From positions 18,606,974 to 18,670,973 of the forward strand of contig NC_061786.1 of the NCBI RefSeq assembly GCF_022458985.1: a stretch of DNA of 64,000 bases. The letters run 5' to 3'. The first letter of the stretch is position 1. Each line of letters starts with the position of its first letter. The position numbers and the translations under genes were made by a program. The stretch comes from Mugil cephalus. Taxonomy: Eukaryota; Chordata; Actinopteri; Mugiliformes; Mugilidae. Positions 55,288 to 64,000 of this stretch are shown piece by piece. The notes under the pieces were generated by a model. The model was given only the letters and a program-made list of their open reading frames with translations, had not been told where the DNA came from and did not search any database.

Positions 55288-58200
55288 ATGGAGTCACTTG
55301 AAACTACTGCAGGGGTGAAGAGCTCCACTGAGGTTCAGAACAGAAATGTTGCACAGAAAAAATGCACATCAGAGGCAGCGCCGACTCGGAGGAGACCATC
55401 GGTCGAACTGGAAGGCAAAGGGTGGCACCAACAACTAGAAGAAACTCAAAGAGAAACATGTGGTTTCAAAGAAATGTCTGACTCAGGGAAATCACTGCAA
55501 TTAGAAGATCAACACTCCCAAACTAAGTCCACAAGCCATCAAGACTATGAGGTGTCTTCATATCCACTACAGTCCACAAAGCAGTATTCTGTCGGTAGAC
55601 AGAAAGTTCCTGCAAAGTCGCCCAGTTCACCTGAAGCCCAACAACAGGGTTCCCATTCAGGGATGGATCAGCTGTCAGAGACGGCATGTAAGGTGGAACA
55701 GAAACCACAAAAGCCTGGGAAGTATGTTTGTGATTACTGTGGACGGGCATGTGCCAAACCCAGCGTGCTTAAGAAACATATTCGCTCACACACCGGGGAA
55801 CGGCCCTATCCTTGTGTCCCCTGTGGCTTCTCCTTCAAAACCAAGAGTAATTTATACAAACACAGAAAGTCCCACGCTCACTCAGTCAAAGCTGGAACAG
55901 TGCCATTCTCAGAACTTGGTTCTTACAATGCCAACACAGAACAGGGGTCTTTTGAAGGGGAAGGAGAGTTATTCTCTGATGCTGAGCAAAGCACGGACAC
56001 GGACGAGGACACTGTTAATGACCCGCTGCTGCTGCTGGACTCTCCAATGGAGGGATCAGATAACACTGCTGTAAAAGTACTAAATCTCATTGCTCAGAAA
56101 AAGGGAGCCACGTCAATGTCAACTCAGGATGGTTCATCCCAGCCCCAAGAAATCAATGCACCTCCTGCCGCTGCCGAGGCTAGTCGTGCAATCCAATCTT
56201 CCACAATCAAACAGAGGCTCGCACTTCGGCTGTCTGAAAAAAGAAGCAGTGACTCTGACCACAATCTGTCCCTCCCAAGTCAGTCTAGCAAGGGCAGCAC
56301 GGACTCCGGATACTTTTCACGCTCCGAGAGTGCTGAGCATCAGACCGGCCCTCCGAACGCCAACGCAAAGTCCTATCAAGAAATCATGTTCGGAAAGTGT
56401 TATCGGCCAAGCCCTAAACAAACATCAGCTTACAGCACAGACTCCAGCGACTACACGGGGAAGCGCTCGGAGAAAGGGGTGTCCCGCGTTTTCACCCAAG
56501 AAAAAGACACCGTGGAGTCAATCAAAATAAACACAAAGTCGTTTTCAAAGGAAGAGGCCAAGGAGCCGGAGTTAGACCCTGGATCTGATGTGGGGCCTCT
56601 GATCAGAAGCAACTCAATGCCAACATCCTCAGCCGTCTGTCTGACTATGCCTCAAGCGCTCAGAGGCAGCCACTCGTTTGATGAGAGAACAAGCACCGGG
56701 GGCATGAGGAGACTCAGGCGGCAAGCTGCTTTCGAACTATCGGCGCATGATGGCCACACAGACTCTGACAGCCACGGAAAGATGAGTGAGAGCAGCGTTT
56801 CACCCTCAGGACTGGAAATGGAAAATTACCCCTCCGCGGCACCCAGTATGACCCATCAAAGACATGCGATGGAACTGGCAACACGCAAGCGTCGGAAAGA
56901 GAAGAGGGAAGAGGAAGATTTGCCCGGTCACTATGAGGTTCACCATGAGCAGTGCGAAGAAATGTTTGATTCGAGCAAGGATTACGATGTGAAACAAGCA
57001 GCGGTGGGCATTATGGCTTTAGGGAAAGGACATTCTCAGATGGACAGGTGTGACATGGACATATCGCTGAGCCTTGAAATGTCTGGTAGAAAAACCTTAG
57101 GGAATGTAATTTCAGTCATCCAACACACAAACTCCATAAATAGGCCTCACTCCGATCAGTCAGAGTCTTACAAATATCACGGGCAGAGACAGGAAAGTAT
57201 TTCTTCATTTCAAGCCATGGAGGCAAGTGAATCATTTGAGCTGGAGCGGTGCGACAGTGGATTGCGGCAATCGGTTCAAGTGGGGCCCAAGCTTGTGCGG
57301 CAGCCCAACATACAGGTCCCAGAAATCAGGGTCACGGTGGAGCCTGACAGTCCAGAAAAAGCCCCAGAGGTGCAGGTAAAGGAGCCAGAGAAGCACGTGG
57401 AGGAGTTTCAGTGGCCTCAACGGAGTGAAACTTTAGCACAATTCCCTCCAGAAAAGCTTCCTCCGAAAAAGAAAAGGCTACGCTTAGCTGACATCGAGCA
57501 CTCCTCTGGTGAATCCAGCTTTGAGTCTGCCTGCACTAGTCTCTCCCGCAGCCCGAGCCAAGATAGCAACTTATCTTATAGCTCCACTTTCTCCTTTGAC
57601 AGGGAAGAGAGCTTAAAGTCGGTTTCTCCAGCCAGACAGGATGAATTTGGCAAACCATTGGAGCTCCTAGCTGTGCCAGGCAGCGGGCACTCCCTCTCCG
57701 TGCTCACGCAGCGTCAACAACATGAAATGAGACGCTCCTCCTCAGAGCAGGCGCCGTGTAACTTGCGCAAGGAGTTCCCAGAGGTACGCAGCATATCATT
57801 TGACTATGGAAGTCTTTCTCCAACATCCAAAGTTAGACACGTGGATCTGAGCGCTCTGAAGGAAAGAAGGAGGGGAAACTTGGTGCGACAGGAGTCACTG
57901 AATATGGACACTGAAGTGTCACAGGTCGCATCACAAGTATTTCCACAGTACCTCAGCGGCACCTCCCCTCCATTCACTGCAGCTACAGCTCTGCCGCAGA
58001 CGTTGCCAATATTCTCTACCGGGAATACATTTCCCCAGCTGTCACATCCGAGCCTGTTGGTTCCTGTAAGGATTCAGACTCATGTGCCATCCTATGGCAG
58101 TATCACATACACCTCAGTGTCACAGATATTTGACAATCAGTACGACTGCGTCAGCTCCACCACTTCCACCCTTCAGAATCAAACTTCAAGGCTGTCTGGA

Positions 58201-61200
58201 AATCTGGATTCTAATGTATCGGCTCATACCAAACCTTCAACTCACACCCTCAGCGTTGAAGCCCTTGATTTGTCATCAGCTAAACTCAAAACTGGCATCC
58301 CTCTCTCTCTGACCTCCAGGACTATCTCAACCACGAATGCATCCAGCGGCGGCGCAAACAAACGGATGCTCTCCCCCGCCAGCAGCCTGGACTTATTCAT
58401 AGAGGTGAAGCAGCAAAAACGTGTGAAAGAGGAACGAATGTTTGGGCAGATTGTAGAGGAGCTGAGTGCTGTGGAGTTGGGAAAATGTAATTTGAGCGAA
58501 GAGAAGGGGCACAGGTCAGAGATGCACGGCGCATCAACACCTCATGCTCAGGATGACTCACGTAAGAGTAAATTTATCGCACTTCAGCAAAAAGTGACCG
58601 AGGCCACCAACCATGGCGACGAGTCAGCAATGGAAAGTAGCTCCCTGGAAGCGAGCTCGCCTCCTTACTCCATGATATCCATCAGTGAAGTGAAAGAAGT
58701 TGGCATGGAGAAGCGGGTGCAGATGGATATAGTGGCACAGCTGGTTACCAGTCAAGACATCCTGATCTCAGACGCTGAGCATTCAAGATTGTTATCTCAG
58801 TTTCCAAGTCTTCGCACGACGACAGGTGTGAGCTGGTGTTATCTCAACTACACTAAGCCAAGCTGCTCTCACAGCAGCGCCCCTTTCTCCTCCGTGTACG
58901 CCACCTGGTGTATGAGTTCCCACAACCCAAACCCTCTCGAACTGAGTACCAGCGCGACTCTGGCTCTGCTGCGATCCAAACAGAGGGGAGACAAGGTTAT
59001 CTACACTGTGGCCGCCATGTGCCAGCCCGGTACCGGGAAACTGGTTTCATCTCTCATCCTGTGGAGGCAGACCATGGAACAGGTGAGAGCAAAGCTTTAT
59101 TTATGACACGTTTAACTAGTCATGCTAATAATACCCTTCCCTATAAGTGACTAAATAAAGCTACACTTGATAGATTTTCACCTTGGTGACCGAAAGTGTC
59201 AGCAAGAGATAGCTGTTTGAAATGTGGAAAGTTTAAAAGACCTCATTACCCAGAAATTGGCAAACCGCACACTTGAGTCATTTGGCAGAAGGGTCCTTTG
59301 GCAAGTGTCTGGGAACAGCATTTGCCTGCTGCTGATTATGATGTTTAACTTTGACTTGTAACTTTCTCTGCATTTTCTGTCCATAAAACCAGACCAGACA
59401 GTAAAATTCTACAAAAAGGAATATAAAGTCAGAGTTACCTCGTCTGGGCTTTTCCCCAGCAGCAGCATAATTCATGCTGGCAAAACATGCTGTGTAATGC
59501 CATGTGTGACATACAATATTGGACGAATCACGTTACACTATCGATAACGGTGTCCACTTAAAATGGATGTTAACACAATGTTTGTTCATCTGATTCAGCT
59601 GCAGAGGAAACCGGAGCCCAAAGAGGTGGACATTACCTACGGGAAGAAGGTGAAAGACATCAGCTGCAGAGTGAAAACTGCCAAGGAGGAGTGGAAAGAG
59701 AGGGAGGCTTCCACAACCCAAACAGTGCCAACACGAATTAAGATCTTCGAAGGAGGGTCAGTCAAGATATTAGTTGTCATAACACTTGTCATTTCTGTTG
59801 ACTGGAAACTCAGCAGTTATATTAGGATGCTCTCTATTGGCCTCTGCTCTTATTCCCTATTTAGGGCTGTGGTTATTTGATGTTTTTACTTCATTAGCAA
59901 TAAAATATTGTATCCCTCCTCCAGGTACAAATCCAATGAAGATTACGTGTATGTCAGAGGTCGAGGACGGGGGAAATACATTTGTGAGGAGTGTGGGATC
60001 CGCTGCAAGAAGCCAAGCATGCTGAAGAAACACATCCGGACTCATACAGACGTGCGACCATATATCTGCAGGGTTTGCAACTTTGCTTTTAAAACTAAAG
60101 GTGAGCATTTTTAACATACTAGTGAAATGCATCTATTAGAACGTGCGCGTGTGTGAAAATCAGCAGAAGCGAAGCTTTGTGATGCTATTTAGAGGTACTA
60201 CAGTATTGTGCAAAATCAGCATCTCGTGACTTTCTCACCACTTTCTATTACAGTTTGCACTTTCTGAGGTGTTTTCTGCATTATGGAATAAATCTGTTGT
60301 TTAAACGTTCCTTTCTTCTCTAAGGAAATCTGACAAAACACATGAAGTCGAAGGCGCACATGAAGAAATGTCTTGAACTGGGAGTGTCGGTGACGATGGA
60401 TGAGACGGAGATCCAGGAACACGGTGAGATGCCGACCTGTCTTAATTCTGCACATTTGCTGCCACGGTGCAATAAATCTCAGCTAAACTGATGCGTTTGT
60501 CTTTTAAAGTGGACGACGTCCAACAGGAGTCCAAGGCGGAGGTGGCAGTGACAACCAAGCATCAGTTCTCAGATGCTGAGGACTCAGACGGCATGGATGA
60601 GGAAGTTGATGAAATCGATGAAGACGATGATGAGGACGATGAATATGAGGGCGATTCCACTCCAAAGTTGCGTTCGAGAAGCACGAGTCCTCAACAGTGT
60701 GGAGTTACCTCTTTGTCGGTCACAGCCACTTCCGCCATCCACGGCTGCTCTCTCACCTCTTTGCCCGGAGCTGACGTCCGTCAACAGTCCTCCATCAGGC
60801 GTTCGGGCTCAGACCATCGACCTGTCCTCACGACCGACCAGAGAGAGAAGTCAGTGGACGAAGACTCCCTGACCATGCTGTCTCCGGACCACAGCAGCTT
60901 CCTCTTCGACCCTTACTCTTCTTGTCTGCTCTCTCCTGGCTGGGAGTCCCCAATCAGGGAGCCGTCCCCTTCGCGTCTGCGTTACCCGTCCCCGCGGCGA
61001 GAGCTCTCCCCACGAGGCCGCTCCTCACCCAGATGGGACACGTCTCCGCTGAGGCCCGGTTCGCCCGGCTTCTCGCCCATCCAGCACCCCTCCCCGGTGT
61101 CGATGGAGCGGCCCATGTCACCTGGAACGGAGCTGGCTGGAAAGCGCGAGTCGTCGGTCAGAGGCCGGCAGAGGGTCGTGCTGAGGGCGGTTTCCCCGCG

Positions 61201-62311
61201 CAGAGGCTCACACCAACATAAAGGCGGCGGCGACAAAACCAGACACCAAGCGAAGATGGAGATGGCTCAACAACAAGGAGCCTTTGATATGGAAATGGTG
61301 GGTAGCATCCAGTCCAACTACAACTGTGCCAAGGGGCTTGTTTGATTGCATATGGTGATGGATTTTTTTTAATCAACATGGTATATAAGAGATGTGGTGG
61401 CTAGTTTAGTGATCATTATGTTAATCGATAGAGAGAACAAGGTATTGTTAGGATCAGAACGTTCAGAACGTTAGGATGTTTGCTAGTGCTGCCATTTTGC
61501 AGGCATTTTAACATGAGACAAAGTACTGGAGAGATTAAGTTGAGCTGACGATGGCAGTAAAGGAAAAATGAAGGAGGAGGACGTGAATTGGCACAAACTA
61601 CATTCTCCACAAACAGAGACCCTGGATGTAAAAACAGCCCAAGTATTGTTATGGCAATATTTTAGTCAGGACACTGCGATCTCTAGTGCTTCATTGGCTA
61701 AACAAACACAGATTTTCTACCATTTTGTATTTGAATAAGAAATTTAGAGGACTAATCTCTATCTTTCTTCCGTGAGTGCTTTCGGTTTTTGCTTCATAAT
61801 ACTCACATTTCTTCATGATTCCTAACTAACTCATCTTCAAATGAGAAATTATCCTGGCGGCGCTGAAGCTGCTGCTAACGCTGCCAATATGTCGTTTCAG
61901 GATCAAAGGAGCTGCTTGGCTCCCACCCTCCCCGGTGCTGCCAGTTCTCATCACCAGAACATCCTCAGCCACCTCCCTCTCCACTCCCAGCAGCAGGCCC
62001 ACAGTTTGCTCCCCGTCGTTCCTGTCGGAGGGCTCCAGATGTTACACTCCCCGCCCTCCTCCAGCACTGATGTCAGCCCCTCTTCAGCGCCGAGCCCCCA
62101 GAGCAGCGAGGGCCAGCGCTGCAGCAGCAGAGAGGGGTCTGTCCACGGGCCGGAGATGGCAGGAGAGGACATCAGAAGCCAGGGCCAGCTGTCCTGTCAT
62201 CAAGAGACAAGCCTCGAGCCCGGAGTAAGGGACAGCGGACAGGAGGAGAACGTCCAGACCTGCTTGAAAGCCATCGCCTCGCTGAAGATTACCACAGAGG
62301 ACCCTCATTAA
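55288..62311 (+). CDS. hivep2: HIVEP2 (Schnurri-2) large C2H2 zinc-finger transcription factor
   Basis: A nuclear ZAS-family regulator that binds NF-kB-like enhancer sites and acts in BMP/SMAD signalling, in the immune system and in the brain. Exons: 55288-59082, 59599-59756, 59925-60100, 60325-60423, 60510-61297, 61901-62311; phases agree, about 1808 residues (human about 2446). Seen: ZAS-N finger pair ([19 protein letters not shown] / [19 protein letters not shown], residues about 146-198); [27 protein letters not shown]; a basic [14 protein letters not shown] (near 720) and GESSFES; the central cysteine motif WCYLNYTKP (near 1182); ZAS-C pair ([19 protein letters not shown] / [19 protein letters not shown], about 1336-1392); an acidic run, then SP-rich repeats and HLPLHSQQQ. 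Start [15 protein letters not shown] aligns with the human start. The human tail beyond KAIASL is absent. fuca2 is also a near neighbour in human. Confidence 0.95.
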
Positions 62312-64000
62312 GACACGCTTTTTCTGTCTTCTCGATTTGATCCAGGAACAGGCGCCCCCTGCTACACCTGCAACCTTGTCATCTTCGGCCCTTTAGGCAC
62401 ATAACCTCGTCTGTATCCCATTAGAGGCAATATAATAACACTTCCTCTGGTCTCGCACATAACCCCAGACAGCTTCTTTTTAAATACAAAGAAGAAACCT
62501 ACCCCGTCTGATGTGCTCCTCCTCTTCAGAGGCTCTTTGGAAAAATTAGACGAGCAGCAGGATGTTCTGCAAGGTGGAGAATCATTATTGGGTGCAGGTG
62601 CAATATGGAAAGATATTATGCTAATATGCCTTTGTCTGACATAGTAGTTTGCGTACAATTGCACATAAATTATATTTATGGATTCTGTACAAATGTCCTT
62701 AACATATACTCCTTCTTAGATGCATACAAACAGTGTATTTTACTGTGTGTACTTTCAAAAATAGACTGTTGTTTATGTAATCATATCAAGGTGTGATGCA
62801 GTAGTGCAGTAAATAAAGGCTATTTATAAGGGGAAAAGTATGTGTATTATGAAACAGTCTGACCAAATTTTAAGTAGACGCTTCTTGTGCAGTTTGGTGC
62901 TTCTGATCAAGCGGCAAGGGTCTGTGCCTTTACTTTGCTTTTCATCGTTTCTTTATCAGACGGCCGTCAGCGAATATTGAAAAATGTACTCTTTATTCAG
63001 AGGAGTCTGCGGTTACGTAGAGTTTGCTCAAAGGAAGGCCTTTTCTTTTTTTTCTTTCTTTCTTTCTTGTTCCGTCGGTGCGGCTGACGGATGGATGCAG
63101 CTTGGTTATCTTAAGGAAAAAAAATTGTTTCTTATGTTGCGTTTTTCTTAATGTTGTGGTTTTTATCTTAAATGCATGGGATTTGCTATTGCACAAAAAT
63201 AGAGGAAGTAATTATGTAATTATGAATACTGTAAGATGTATTTATATATTAGAACGTAAGCACTTATTGATACTGGTAAATATTTGACTACTATTTATAT
63301 GGTATATCTGTACTTATGCAGCAGTGATGCAGTTATGCAGTGAGCCACGCTGGCATTGCTTTTGATCTCATGATAAACAGACAGCTTCTTCTTCTTCTCT
63401 TCTTTTTTTTTTCCCCTCGCTTATACAGATGACCATTTTATGCGTTTTAAAGATGCACTTTCATCCTTTCATCTTTGATGTTTCAACTGACTTGGTCAGG
63501 GGAGACGAGGGAGGAGTAAAACATGTCACGTTCTCTTGTGGTTTTTGAAACATTCCAGTTGTTTTTCATATTTCTCGTTGTGTGAAACGTGTTGCACACA
63601 AATCCAAGGGGCTATGATGATCAGTCAATAGTACATTTTTCTTGCATTTCAAGTGTAACTGGATTAATCAATATCACTTACTGTAAGTTATACTAAAGTA
63701 ATGATGTTAACAGCATGAGATGGTTGGCTATTACTGTGCTTCGGCTCGAAATGTAAGTAATCATTCACCAAATGCATTACTTCTTCTCTGTATATATACG
63801 TGTATTTTTATGATTTAAACTATTTTTGCAGTGTTGAATTATGAAAAAAAAAAACTTTTTATGTGGATTGTTTATATCTCTTTAAGAGGTAAAATGTCTG
63901 CAGCTGATGCAATGGCGGAGGTTTAAAGAGGGCGAACATAGCACAGTGTTGATCGCTAACAGTGTGTCACATCTTTAAAAAAAAAAAAAACATCTAATGT
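62312..64000 (+). other. hivep2 3' UTR, open at the window end
   Basis: AT-rich without exon pattern. AATAAA at 62812 could give a short form; the sequence beyond, with ATTTA-type and T-rich stretches, may belong to a longer form that runs out of the window. Confidence 0.5.

Noticed and set aside
55547-56530. Frames of 146-175 codons within the hivep2 large exon in other registers
   Set aside because: The ZAS zinc fingers and conserved motifs fix the true frame; these are shadows.

Overview
The window reads as nuclear DNA of a ray-finned (teleost) fish. Genes are split by short introns with GT-AG borders. Every recognisable protein is a vertebrate orthologue. The intergenic and intronic filler is typical teleost repeat matter: decayed Tc1/mariner copies, hAT-like MITEs with 'GGGCTG..CGCCCAGCCCT' or 'AGAGATCGAC' ends, and short interspersed repeats. 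Nothing prokaryotic, viral or plasmid-like was seen, and I found no new defence-type or mobile gene system. The species cannot be fixed from the sequence alone.

Layout. 1-600: decayed Tc1-type transposase cut by the window edge. 1.4-2.5 kb: a probable repeat element next to the cenpo promoter. 2.6-6.7 kb (+): cenpo, a kinetochore protein. 6.8-7.5 kb (-): a coiled-coil protein gene I cannot name, tail-to-tail with cenpo. 9.1-12.1 kb (+): tp53i3 (PIG3 quinone reductase) with a basic N-terminal extension. 13.4-18.1 kb (+): a dnajc5/dnajc5g-type cysteine-string protein. 20.0-24.5 kb (+): a vesicular zinc transporter, best slc30a3. 25.4-37 kb (-): coq8a (adck3), 14 coding exons. 38.7-41.8 kb (-): tatdn3, with a frameshift in its last exon. 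42.1-46.3 kb (+): fuca2, head-to-head with tatdn3 across 261 bp. 46.3-55.2 kb: about 9 kb without a supported gene. 55.3-62.3 kb (+): hivep2, a large zinc-finger factor shorter than the human protein; its 3' UTR runs to the window end.

The genes are unrelated housekeeping or neuronal loci, not one pathway. The gene order is informative. dnajc5g and slc30a3 neighbour each other in human (2p23), with cenpo and tp53i3 on the same arm, and fuca2 and hivep2 lie close together in human (6q24). coq8a and tatdn3 come from human 1q. The window therefore joins blocks from three human chromosome arms.

Exon borders were called by eye from splice consensus, phase and family alignment from memory; single-base errors are possible. 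The points most worth checking are a perfect 44-bp inverted repeat in an slc30a3 intron, the tatdn3 frameshift and its duplicated splice donor, the mitochondrial-looking start of tp53i3, and the tatdn3/fuca2 shared promoter with a MiT/TFE-type box.
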